Part shown: positions 1-8,929 of the stretch, piece after piece
How the letters are laid out: each line of letters begins with the position of its first letter
Position numbering within the stretch: position 1 is the first letter of the stretch
DNA from: Actinidia chinensis
Lineage: Eukaryota; Streptophyta; Magnoliopsida; Ericales; Actinidiaceae
Length of the DNA: 20,402 nt
Direction: 5' to 3'
Assembly (NCBI GenBank): GCA_009663005.1
Contig: VIGQ01001733.1
Location: forward strand, 12,501 to 32,902
Made by a program: the position numbers and the translations under genes
Notes under the pieces: model-generated
What the model was told of the DNA's origin: nothing
What the model saw: only the letters and a program-made list of their open reading frames with translations
Databases searched by the model: none

Positions 1-149
1 AGATGATGAGATTTGGAAAGCACAAAAGGAACTTTTTTGACATGAAGGATTGGATACAAAGAGAAGGGCAACGACATCTTCCCAAATAGCAAGTAAGCCT
101 ATTCTACGAAGGCTCAAGGTACGTCTTCCATGCCAAATATTGAGATAAT

Positions 150-372
150 GCCTACTAAGTTGTCTAAATGTCATCAATGTGGGTGTTTAAGGGTCATATT
201 CGGATCATTGTCCTAGATTGGAGACTAAGCATGCTACGCATGTGTATTCTCAATTTACTACCCTCTCATGTGAAGCCCAAACATTCTAAGGTTATTCATT
301 CAAAAGTTTAATCCTATTTGTCATCATTGTGGTTTGTGTTGGTACATTAGGACCATATTGTTATAAATTGAA
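150..372 (+). pseudogene. gag remnant with two broken CCHC zinc knuckles
   Basis: Retroviral-type Gag packages element RNA through CCHC zinc knuckles. At 169-180 the bases read Cys-His-Gln-Cys-Gly; a Gly-His-Ile-Arg stretch follows in another frame and Cys-Pro (209-214) in a third. At 319-330 Cys-His-His-Cys-Gly-Leu is followed, after a shift, by Gly-Tyr-Ile-Arg, with the usual His changed to Tyr, and then Cys-Tyr-Lys-Leu at 359-370. This matches the plant copia pattern CHxCGxxGHIRxxCP and CHHCGxxGHIRPxCYKL. Each knuckle carries frameshifts, so no working Gag can be made. The rest of gag upstream (1-150) is too decayed to read. The frameshifts could be real decay or assembly indels. Confidence 0.7.
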
Positions 373-1463
373 AAGGTCTCTAGTTTTCATGCTTATAACG
401 ACCTAGGATTATAACTCACCCTCATGAGTTTATGACAAACCTAAGGGACTATTAATATGTGGGTGAGAAATCAGATTTGGAACTTTGAGAGCCCCTAAGA
501 AATTTGTTAGGGAAAGCTGTTGAAGTACGGTATTGGTGGGACATAGTATAGGATATTGTACTTCATGCTTATTTTATTCCCTCGGGCTATGATTCATGTT
601 TGTAATATTTTTTGTTTGTTGTGTTTGAGTATATTAAAAAACACAAAAATATTTTTTGTTATTTTAAAAAAAAAAAATTGTTTTTGTCTTATTTTAATGT
701 GCTAGTCATTGACTAAAATATTTTCCATGGTTACTTGATTGAAATGACTGTGGTTTAAGATTGACTCTGGTTATTTCATTGATTGCATTTTAATGAGTCA
801 ATAGTTTTAGTGATCTTATCTACTCGTGATTCATGTTAAAAAAGATGCATTCCCATGAGATCTTTAGAATATAGGTCCACAGTTTATGATCTTTGCAAAC
901 TTTATAACGGATGGTCATATCATGTAAATGAAAAAGCTAGAATGACGTGGACGGGATCCCTCTCTTGAAAGAAAAAATTCTTTTATATTTTGGATGGAAT
1001 GGTACCTGTGAGGATGAGAGAAGTTACCTGTGTTATGTGCAAAAGGAGATGGCCTACTGCTAACATGTGTGAATGAGAAGGCCACATCATCAAATGGTTA
1101 TTACATGCTCTATGTTGAAAAATTGAGAGATAGGGTTGGAATATAAAGTGAATGATGAAAAATGTAAAAAAAAAAAGTGATTGGATGCTTGAGGGGGTTT
1201 GACTGCTAGTACTTCAATGATTAGAGGAGATCTCCATTATGAACTCAGCCTGGATCTTGTTCTAGGTCTATATTCTCGTGATCTCATTAGAGTACTGCAT
1301 ATCATACATGTCATGAATTGCTTCAGATCACTTTATGACTGTTATTCTCATATGGTGTGATCTTTAAGCATACATGGATGTTGATTTTTTCACATTAGTT
1401 AATCATGAGAACATGGGTTTTATATTTTGTGTTCGATGATAAGTATATTGAGGTTAAGATGTT
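373..1463 (+). other. Retroelement 3' spacer, no gene seen
   Basis: AT-rich sequence with homopolymer runs (for example 660-680) and no open frame above about 60 codons. I see no pol domain motifs on either strand. Sireviruses carry a long non-coding or envelope-like region between pol and the 3' LTR, and this stretch sits in that place. Assigning it as that spacer is inference from position. Confidence 0.5.
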
Positions 1464-1790
1464 GAGGGGGGAAGGGGAGAGAAATTATGGGCTTATTAAG
1501 TGTTTAGAAGGAGAACATTGAAGGGGGAGGACCTTATACTCATATGTTAATCCCGTCGTTGCTTTCTTGTCCAATTGTTCTAAAAAGGGGGAGAGTATCG
1601 GGAGAGTAGTCTTTATTATTATTTTTATTTATTCTCTCTTGCACTTAGCGGTTGGTTATTTTCTTATAGTATGGTGCCAGGAATGATGTGATACTTGTGA
1701 TTGGGGGGATTCATATATGTAATTTTTTATTCCCGTAATGAATGGTCATGTTTATAGGGTTTTGGTCCCGAAATTGCCAAAGGGGGAGAT
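1464..1790 (+). promoter_or_regulatory. Multiplied polypurine tracts before the LTR
   Basis: Polypurine tracts prime plus-strand DNA synthesis in LTR retrotransposons. The functional-looking one is AAAGGGGGAGA at 1779-1789, directly abutting the LTR start at 1791. Similar purine blocks lie upstream at 1464-1484, 1506-1515, 1521-1531 and 1582-1595. Serial PPT-like copies upstream of the 3' LTR are described for Sireviruses. Only the last abuts the LTR; the others may be relics or accessory primers. Confidence 0.65.
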
Positions 1791-2952
1791 TGTAAGGTTG
1801 TGTGATTGGCGAGAGTTCGTGACACATTATCTTTTAATATATGTTGGGAAGTTTTGCTTATCAAGCACAAGCATTTAAAGATGTTTATCAAGGCATTGGA
1901 AGCATTCAGGAAGGTTTCAAGGCATATTTATGCAAGCTCGTGCTACGAGAGACTGGTAGGTCGGAAAGATTTTTACCTGCAATTTTAAGCTGGATTTTGA
2001 CTCTATCTTAGAGATCGATTTCGTTTAGCCAATTCTTATTAGAGACAAAATTGTAGATCTTGAAGTCTTCTTTCCAACGCATTAAAAAATCAGGATCAAT
2101 CAGTATCGGAATAAAACGTTATGGCCAAAATACGAAGATACTGAGAGATTGCAAATGGTCATGGGTCCGCGCGGGATCTGTGGCGCGGACCGTCTCTATA
2201 AGACTCTCGCTGGTTACTTCGCTGGAGCGAACTACCAGAAGCTTGCAACGTAGAAAAATTGCATTTATTGATTTCTACATTTATTATACAAAGGTCCAAG
2301 ACCCACTTCTAAGACCGAAGGAGAGCGTCGTTATCAATATACTCCAAAAGGAAAACTATTCTCTACCTTCCGAAGAGCTCAGAAACGAAATCTTAACAAA
2401 GATCTTCATCATCATATTGAAGAAATCAAATCTTAAAGGAGTCAGGTGTGAAATCCGTTTAAGGGGATTGAAACGGGGACCGAAATCCTTGAAGGAGTTC
2501 AAGGTTGATGTGAAATCGTTTTAAGGGGATCTGAAAGGTGATCAAGTACGGAGACGGTGTGAATCGGGGTACGAGTAGATTACACAATCATTAGATCATG
2601 GAGTGATAGGAGGGGAGAGGGGGGGGCCGCACCCGCATACATCTTCTTACTCGGTCCCCCAGGTAACGTCATAAGTATTCCGGTTGTAAGAGTCTTGTAA
2701 CCGTGCTGAATCTCGGGTATTCGGGTATAGTTGCATGATCTTGTCCGGGAGAGGGTGGACACGGTTTTTCTCTCATTCAAGGGGGGTTGCACTGGCTTAA
2801 AAAGGTCTTGTGTTCGTTGGTTGATTGATTGCATCTTTTTTATGTTGGATATTGTTCACTATGCTAATAGTCTGATATCTTGATTAATTGTTATAACTTT
2901 TAGATCCTAGATTACCATAGGACCACGGGTTAGTTTTTTTCACACACTAACA
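1791..2952 (+). repeat. Probable 3' LTR (about 1.16 kb)
   Basis: The left edge is firm: it follows the polypurine tract and begins TGT. The right edge is set at the ACA that ends CACACACTAACA (2941-2952), giving TG...CA ends; an end a few bases earlier (2944) is possible. The phrases around 2050-2130 (TTGTAGATCTTGAAGTC, TTTCCAACGC and ATGGCCAAAATACG) recur in plant Sirevirus-type LTRs as I remember them. A 154-codon open frame at 2060-2524 lies inside and looks like chance. No partner LTR is in the window, so length and identity to the 5' LTR cannot be checked here. Confidence 0.65.
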
Positions 2953-3045
2953 AACTAAAAAAAAATTTTAAAAACTTAAAAAAAAATAATTTTTTTATTA
3001 GTTTTATAATTTTTTACAAATAATGACTCCTCAAATTTACAAAAA

Positions 3046-3078
<33 letters not shown>

Positions 3079-3244
3079 TTGTTATTCAAAAAAAAACTCA
3101 TAGAAAAAGAAATAACATTGATAAAAAATAAAAAATTATAATAAAAAAAATTATTAAAAAAAAAAAACAAAAACTAATTCTGTTGAAAAAATAAATAAAC
3201 AAATAAACTAAAAAAATACAAAACTGAAAAAAAAAACAAAAACT
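2953..3244. repeat. A-rich low-complexity tract
   Basis: Almost continuous A runs broken by single T or C bases. The minus-strand open frames across it encode only Phe/Ile/Leu-rich low-complexity peptide and are not genes. Texture and the adjoining GA repeat resemble the A-rich right half of the fold-back element at 17989-19190, so this could be a truncated relative; the similarity is weak. Confidence 0.7.
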
Positions 3245-3261
3245 GAGAGAGAGAGAGAGAG
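3245..3261. repeat. (GA)n microsatellite
   Basis: Eight uninterrupted GA dinucleotides plus a G, between the A-rich tract and unique sequence. Confidence 0.95.
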
Positions 3262-3367
3262 CACAGGAGGCAATATAGTAATTGTCAAGGAACAATATAG
3301 TAGTTTTCTTAGGCGAAGTTAAAGATGACTAGCAGATTCGTACTAAAATAGCAGGTGACCGTACGAG

Positions 3368-3901
3368 GTTATAAAATCTTGGGGAAATCACAAAATAGAC
3401 CCCAAGGTTTTACTTCAGTAACGAATTAAATTTTATAGTTTTAATTATAACAACTTAAATCCGAGAGTTTTGATCTGATTACAATTAATATTCTCCACCG
3501 ATTTTTGTTTCATTAGAGTTGACAAAACCGACTAATTCTTAACAAAAAATAAAAAAATGATGTCTTTCAATGTGATAACCGTTTAATCGATGCAATTAGA
3601 GCTTATTTTACAGTAAAAATTAAAAAATTATTTAAACATTTAACTTTAAAATGAGTCCTAGTCGCATCGATGGAGATTTTAAAGGATGATAACTTTAAAT
3701 TGCATCGTTTTTTCAAAAATAATTTGGCAAGACACATTTGGTTTTGTCAAGCCTACTGAAACAACGAATGACGGATGATTTTAATTGTGTTCATATCAAA
3801 ATTTTAGGATTTAATTTATTGTAATTAAAACTATAGAATTTAATTTGTTATTGATGTCAAACTCAAGGTTTTTTTAAATAATTTTTACAAAGATTTTTAA
3901 C
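3368..3901. mobile_element. Long-inverted-repeat DNA element, copy A
   Basis: The first 160 or so bases, starting GTTATAAAATCTTGGGG, match the reverse complement of the last 160 or so, which begins GTTAAAAATCTTTGTAAAAA. Shared blocks include AATTAAATTTTATAGTTTTAATTA against AATTAAATTCTATAGTTTTAATTA, then a TTTTGAT block and a GTTTCA...TTGACAAAACC block. Long terminal inverted repeats are typical of Mutator-like elements and some MITEs. I could not see a convincing target duplication, so the superfamily is open. There is no transposase; it is non-autonomous. Related copies lie at 15744-16307 and 20248-20402, always preceded by CCGTACGAG, so the true element may extend further left. Confidence 0.65.
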
Positions 3902-4265
3902 AAAACAAACTTTTGTAAATATTAGCTAATTGTTTTTCTTACAAAAATATCGATTGTGTAATGTATATAAGAAATTAAATTGTTTAGTTTAATTTGTTAC
4001 TGATGTTAAACCTAGTTGTTGTTTTCTAAATTTCCTCCAAAGATTTATAACAAAATAATTTTTTGTAAATGTTAGCTAATTGTTTTTCTAAAAAAGTATC
4101 AATGTGAATATAACACACGTCCTCGGTGTGGGTCATCAGGTAAGGGATGAATAGCGTGACATGTGATATACAAGGTTTTATAAAAAGATTTTTATATAAA
4201 AGATTTTTTTTTGTCAATATTAGCTAATTATTTTATTAGCGAAAAAATATTCAAAATTAATTTTA
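3902..4265. repeat. Diverged tandem units of about 148 bp
   Basis: The core TTTTGTAAATGTTAGCTAAT recurs with TAGCTAAT centred near 3925, 4075 and 4224, a spacing of about 150 bp. It is preceded each time by an AAGATTT(T/A)TAAC-like block. The first two units also share TTTAATTTGTTA(T/C)TGATGT(C/T)AAAC, which is part of the right inverted arm of the preceding element, so the array looks like serial duplication of the element's end. Related units occur in the duplicated region after 12450. Confidence 0.55.
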
Positions 4266-4267
4266 TT

Positions 4268-4300
4268 TTTATATATAATATATATATATATATATATATT
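4268..4300. repeat. (TA)n microsatellite
   Basis: An imperfect run of TA dinucleotides, interrupted once by AA near 4278. Confidence 0.9.
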
Positions 4301-4401
4301 TGATATTAGCAATTAAGGATTTCTAACCTTGTTTCTTCTCTTTTTGAGATGTCTTTGTCATCTTCATACACAATGAGGTTTTGAGGGGTTTGTATACCAA
4401 A

Positions 4402-5427
4402 ATGGATGCAGAAGTTTATCCAATGGTTGAGGAGCAAAAAGAACGAGTTTTGGGAGAAAGAAAGAAAAGCTCCCTTGAAATGGGAAAAGAAGCTTGAAGC
4501 TGATTGCAAGGCAAAAAGTGATGCTGAAGCCAAGGAAAGGAAGCGGAGGCTGTGAAGTACAAGGAAACGGTGTGAGTGAAGGCGATAGTGACAGTGATGC
4601 TGATGGTAGAAAGAAAACCTAAGCGATCCCACAAAAAGCACAAAGAAAAACCACATCCATTCTGACTCTGGCACGACGAGAAGAGGAGGGAGAAGACTCC
4701 AAGAGAAAATAATGAGACAATCTGTCTGGCTCTATGTGATGATAGCATGATGGGTATGATAGCAATCGGAAAGAAGATAGGAGAAGAAGCGGGTCCACAA
4801 GAGGCATAGGCGTCATGATTTCAAGTCAAGATTTAGTTCTCGGATTCTTATAGTGATGATGATGGTGCAGTGAGAAGAAATCATGCAAAACATCACAAAC
4901 ATTTAAGTGACGAGGATGACAATGCGATCAAAAGGAAAAGTCGCACAAAGCACCACAAACATCATAGGCATTCAGAATCTAGTGTTTCGGATTCGAGTGG
5001 TCAGGACAAGGATGATGTTAAAAGGAAAAGTCATGCAAAGCACCGCAAACGGCATCAGCGATCCCATAGTCATGACTTGAATTCCTCAGTCTCTGATGAG
5101 CGAAGGCGTGATCTTAGGAGCCGGTCTCTGGGGAAGTCATCTGATGACAATAACGAAGAACCAGGCAAGAGGGCAAAGCACAAAAGCAATCACCAACACC
5201 ATAACCGCCACCATCATCACAACTATCAGCAGCAAAAGCCAGATGAGCTGGAGAAGAGGAATGATCAGCTGCAGCAGGTGACGGAGCCTAGCGGAAAGTA
5301 CATAGAGGATGCATCCAAGGAGGCACGCCCTGAGGAAGAATGGCGGGGACATCACCTTCAACAATTGATTAGAGAGACGTTTATTCTGGAATGGTCACTG
5401 CAACTTGGCTGTGGGCAGTTTATGTGA
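4402..5427 (+). pseudogene. Broken gene for a Lys/His/Ser-rich, RS-like nuclear protein
   Basis: Coding-like sequence runs through three frames. At 4399-4552 one frame gives a charged segment, WMQKFIQWLRSKKNEFWEKE and onward through KAPLKWEKKLEA, ending at a stop. At 4555-4625 a second frame gives an acidic Ser-Asp repeat (SEGDSDSDADG); at 4620-4655 a third gives KRSHKKHKEK. From 4837 to 5427 one frame is open: SDDDGAVRRNHAKHHKHLSD, two KRKS(R/H)xKHxKxH repeats at about 4929-5061, an Arg-Ser patch, a His-rich patch (5185-5230) and an acidic Glu-rich tail. Such low-complexity basic/Ser repeats are usual in nuclear-speckle and splicing-associated proteins. I do not recognise the family. No clean start codon or intact frame links the parts, so this is a frameshifted pseudogene, a processed copy, or a real gene hit by assembly indels. 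Confidence 0.55.
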
Positions 5428-5987
5428 CATTTTAGCACTTAACGAGATGGGCAAAGTTGAGTGATGATTGTCCTGAATTTTGGCAGAGGCTTGTGACATA
5501 ACTTGCAGGGCTAATTTGAAACTCAATTGATGCAAAACCACTTAATATGATTCACAATTTTATTCTGAATGCAAACTCTTATTGAAGGTTCCATCTTTTT
5601 ATATGCATGCTGCTGTTTAGCTTTTAGGTATGATGATTTCATGTTGCTATTAATAACTGAACTGCTGGATAAACTAGGGTAGCTTGTATTGCTATAGGGT
5701 TAGTGTTTTTTCTATGGAAACTGACAAGTGCCATTACACAGAAAACATGGAGCTTGCTTGTGGGGATTCACATTTGTGGCCATGCTATTGTTGTTTTGGT
5801 AATGATCCAACAGGGCTACTGAAACTCGTGCTCTGTTGTTAAGTACCCAATCTCATTGCCTATACGGGGATTGGTTAAAAAATTGAAGTACTTATTGGAC
5901 TTATTTTCGAAAAAAATAAAGTTAAAAGTACAAAGAAATTGATATAATTATCTTTTAGAAATCATTGTGATTGGGTGCGTGCTGGTT
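5428..5987. other. 3' flank of the broken gene, nothing else seen
   Basis: AT-rich unique-looking sequence with no open frame of note and no recognised repeat. It could contain the old 3' UTR of the gene relic just upstream; no clear polyadenylation arrangement or poly(A) tail marks a processed copy. Confidence 0.4.
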
Positions 5988-6407
5988 TAGCGATTGTTAA
6001 TGGATCGAATTAGATTTGTGAAAATTTTGAATCCTATGTGAGTACAGAAACCACATTGGAATCCATTTAATCTGAAAAGTGTTGGGTAAATACATTTGTT
6101 TTAATACAAATCCCAAGCCGATTTAAATGGATATCCAATACGATATCCCTACTTGAACCATTTTTCTCTTTTTAAAACAACTCAAGGAAGTATAAAATTT
6201 TTGAAATAGGAGAAAAAAACATAAATTTTCCTCGGATTGGGTTCAAAAGTCGGTCGGATTTGGCTATCTGAATCTGGTTCGAGAACTTTGGATCAACCGG
6301 ATTCAGATTATATGAATTTTGGGATTGGATTTTTTATACTAATAGATTCATGAGTTTCAGATCGAATGAGATGGAATCGGATTTGATCCGATCCATTAAC
6401 AGGCCTA
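5988..6407. mobile_element. hAT-like MITE, 420 bp
   Basis: The left end TAGCGATTGTTAATGGATCG matches the reverse complement of the right end, TAGGCCTGTTAATGGATCGG, over most of 20 bases, and the inner GGATTTGG, GGATCAACCGGATTCAGAT and GATCCGATCC motifs are typical of plant hAT-derived MITEs with TAGGGCTGT-like ends. Eight-base flanks (TGCTGGTT left, GTGGGCGA right) do not match well, so the target duplication is lost or the ends are off by a few bases. No transposase is encoded. Confidence 0.55.
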
Positions 6408-6811
6408 GTGGGCGAAATTGGACAAGGTGGGCACAAACGGAGACACCAATTGGTGGGCACAAAGGGACGCAAATTGGTCAAAGAAACGTTTTACAGAGTG
6501 TTTATACAACAAGTGATAATTCGCTGTGTACGAGAAGTTATCAAGGAACAACCAAACACTCAACTTGATGCGTTTATTTGACCCATATTAGATCTTCATA
6601 GAAGGGTTTTAGAGGAAATTAACAGCGAAAGGTTGAGTTAGGACATGGGTGTGTGATGAAACAAACCTGACTAGGTTTGGGTCTTAGTTTGGAGTGAGTA
6701 GAACAAACCCTATTAGCCAATAGGGTTTGGGTGGGTTATGGAGAGGGCCTAAAATAATTGGGTTGGGTTTGGAGGGTTGGCCACGTGCCATAATCCAATC
6801 CTTATGCCTAC
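6408..6811. other. Intergenic; short tandem repeat and hairpin
   Basis: Holds two copies of a unit of about 25 bp beginning GGTGGGCACAAA (6426-6451 and 6452-6475) and an 11-bp perfect stem with a 4-base loop (6704-6729, CAAACCCTATT/AATAGGGTTTG). The GGGTTTGGGTGGG-type sequence around the hairpin suggests an old MITE end, but no pair of ends was found. Confidence 0.5.
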
Positions 6812-6943
6812 GGTCACCAAAGAAACTGTTGTTGAATGGTAAGTAGCCATGCCTTGAATCATTACAGAAGAATCAAAATACAATATTGTGCCTGACTTTT
6901 CCAGCTCAGGAACAAGATCAAAAACCTCATAAAACAGCACAAC
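6812..6943 (-). CDS. Candidate exon of an unrecognised gene
   Basis: On the minus strand a 132-base stretch is open in one frame as 44 codons, beginning VVLFYEVFDLVPELEKSG and continuing through TILYFDSSVMIQGMATYHS. It is preceded by a CTGCAGCTAG acceptor-like sequence and followed by GTAGGC, a possible donor. The peptide has a balanced, protein-like composition unlike the low-complexity frames nearby. I do not recognise the family. The frame stays open past the donor into repeat-like DNA, ending near 6749. It may pair with the exon at 7126-7213, which lies upstream on this strand. A pseudogene exon or a chance open frame are the alternatives. Confidence 0.35.
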
Positions 6944-7125
6944 CTAGCTGCAGGAGGCATTCCAAAGACAATTCGCAAATGTTATTACACGCCTTCGTAG
7001 TTGTAAAGTACCGAAGATTATTTATTTTATTTTATTTTTTATTCCAAGCTAAGACACCTTGAAACCCAACTCCATGGAGTGAATGAATCAACCGCATCTT
7101 CTAGTCGACAACAATACAAACATAC

Positions 7126-7213
7126 ATGATCGAAGGTGGAGACGGGAGTCAGTAGTAGCTTCTAATATCTTCTCAGCTGAAAACCCCTGGGCTAGAAGAA
7201 TAGCTTTAGTGTC
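7126..7213 (-). CDS. Candidate exon of an unrecognised gene, upstream partner
   Basis: On the minus strand a strong acceptor (TTCTTCTTGCAG) is followed by 88 bases open in only one frame, giving 29 codons, DTKAILLAQGFSAEKILEAT then TDSRLHLRS, and a canonical plant donor GTATGT. Good splice signals at both edges with a single open frame between them support a real or recently lost exon. The phase left by this donor does not match the open frame of the exon at 6812-6943 if the nearest acceptor is used; a second donor (GTATTG at 7106-7111) would keep the frame. I do not recognise the protein, and no further exon was secure. Confidence 0.4.
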
Positions 7214-8330
7214 CTGCAAGAAGAAGCGATATAATATCAATTCATCATTACAATTTCAACGAAACAAGATGCTCTCTTATATTCCTACCTTCTACATTGC
7301 CAGAATAACTAAAGGCGCCATTGCTATACAGTTTTCGCGTGGCTTTTTGCTTTGCTTTTCCTTCTTGTGCTTATTTGCTAGCTTAAAGTAAAGCCAAAAA
7401 ATCTTGGTTTTTTTGGTAGCAAGTTTAAAAAAAACTTGGCTTTTAAGCATTACTAGACAGAGTTTAAGAACCCATTCTATAACGTCTATAGCATATTAGT
7501 CCATCGATTTAGAAAGAACATGATTTGCGTCAATGTTGAATAGATAGTTAAAAATTTGAAAACAATTGCCAGTAAAGGTAAACAATTCGTGGCTGCAAAC
7601 CACATATTACCGACAAATGGAAGCAGTTGCCTCTGCAGTACCTTGTTATTGAGTCAAGCTAACACCCATCTTCAAGCTGCGAAAAAAAGGTGCTTGTAGG
7701 TTAGGTGGGAAAAAAATGATCATTTTCCTATTCGAATTGAGTTGTCTCATTCATAGGAGATTCCAAACTAATACCTTTTTTTGATTAGAAACAGATCATC
7801 GTCACCGAGACGTATGATAGAACAAGTCCATGCAAATATTGCAGGAATGCTCATAAATAAAAGGAGTTGTGGCAATGGGGTCACCAATAGCATAAGGAAA
7901 ACGAAAACGGGGCACTAAGATGCAGCGTGACATATTTTTGAGGTCAAACTATGAAGAACCAGAAGTTGAACCAAAATGTATGCCCATGTTATATAAACGA
8001 GAACAAATCAATGATGTCAGTTGTAATCGTGAGTGAATTTAATAGTACTTGATGACAAGGGAAGCTGAAGAGAAGATAGCTCCTAATAGAGAATAGCAAA
8101 CCCAACGATATAAAAACAAATGAAACTAGAGCGTTTCTCCGAAGATGCAAATTTATTAAGAAGTCTCAAGTAAGGAACAATTTCTCCAGGTTAGAACATC
8201 TGTTAAAAAATAAAAATACTTCATAAAATTGCAAATAACATCCACTTTTAAGACTATTAAACTTGATCCTGTAAAAAAGATTTTTGTCCTTGCTTTCTTC
8301 GCAGCCAGGTTTTTAAGTGTATATTACTAG
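7214..8330. other. Intron or intergenic sequence, no secure gene
   Basis: AT-rich, mostly unique-looking DNA. On the minus strand there is one splice-like pair near 7642-7676, but all three frames between are stopped. A 102-codon plus-strand frame at 7083-7391 runs antisense to the better exon candidate and ends in a Phe/Leu/Cys-rich tail; I do not treat it as a gene. A near-palindromic patch with TTGGTTTTTTT/AAAAAAAACTTGG lies at about 7395-7445. Confidence 0.4.
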
Positions 8331-8900
8331 TAGGGCTGACAAAAAGAAAAAAATAAAAGACCCGATGGATACTCACTTAACCGATGGGTTTGGAGAGAGG
8401 TTAATAGGGGTGGAGGGAGGATTTAAAACATGCAATCCGTTAGGGTCTGGATTAAGGGTCATCAAAAAGCCCAGGGCCCGGGGCCCGGCCCAATTGGGGC
8501 TTTGACTCGACCCATGGCTTGAAAAAATTGAAAAAGCTGAGCCGGGCCCAATGCATAACATGGCAGGTCTGGCACCCAATTTAAAGTCCGTGACCCTGCC
8601 CATAGATCAGGGCGGAGACCCGACTCGGAGCCTCGATCCCGGAGACCCATCTCAAAGCCCGACGTGAGGCCCGGCGTATTTTTTTATCATTTCTTTTACG
8701 TATAATATATTGTTGAATACATTTTTTTAAAACCAAACAGCTAAAAAATTAATTTTAAGTCCACAACAACAAAGCAAACATAATTGGTCTATCGTAGATA
8801 TTTTCAACGTCTGGCCTGTAGGTTCAAACCGAGTCCAAGTCCAAGTCCGGTCCGTAGGGCTCTGGCCTTAGGCACGTCTCACAGTCGTAGGCCAAGTTAG
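8331..8900. mobile_element. hAT-like GC-rich MITE, left end and body
   Basis: Begins TAGGGCTGACAAAAAG, the usual left end of a common class of plant hAT-like MITEs, and carries the GC-rich GGGCCCGGGGCCCGGCCC block (about 8475-8492) typical of that class. A second start-like sequence, AGGGTCATCAAAAAGCCC, at 8455-8472 suggests nesting. No matching right end or 8-bp duplication was found before the compositional change near 8930, so the right boundary is a guess. Short frames across it on both strands are chance. Confidence 0.45.
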
Positions 8901-8929
8901 ACCCGTTTTTTAATAGTTGTGTATTGATG

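Larger units (their letters stand above)
1..2952 (+). mobile_element. Decayed Sirevirus-type Ty1/copia retrotransposon, 3' part
   Basis: The order of parts is that of a plant LTR retrotransposon read on the plus strand: gag-like zinc knuckles (169-214 and 319-370), a long AT-rich spacer, repeated polypurine tracts, then a probable LTR starting TGTAAGG directly after AAAGGGGGAGAT. Two gag knuckles, a long 3' spacer and multiplied polypurine tracts are known features of the Sirevirus lineage. No protease, integrase, reverse transcriptase or RNase H motif is visible between the second knuckle and the spacer, so pol appears deleted, or the element was a non-autonomous derivative. The 5' LTR and primer binding site lie outside the window. 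The lineage assignment rests on layout and remembered motifs, not on an alignment. Confidence 0.7.

Noticed and set aside
2060..2524. 154-codon plus-strand open frame
   Set aside because: It lies wholly inside the probable LTR, has no recognisable domain, and its composition is what translated LTR sequence gives by chance.
2976..3295. Minus-strand Phe/Ile-rich open frames resembling membrane peptides
   Set aside because: They are translations of poly-A tracts and the GA repeat, not genes.
4306..4816. Several minus-strand frames of 65-122 codons
   Set aside because: They are antisense shadows of the purine-rich gene relic on the plus strand.
7642..7676. Possible third minus-strand exon with acceptor TTTTTTTCGCAG and donor GTACTG
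   Set aside because: All three frames between the splice sites contain a stop codon.
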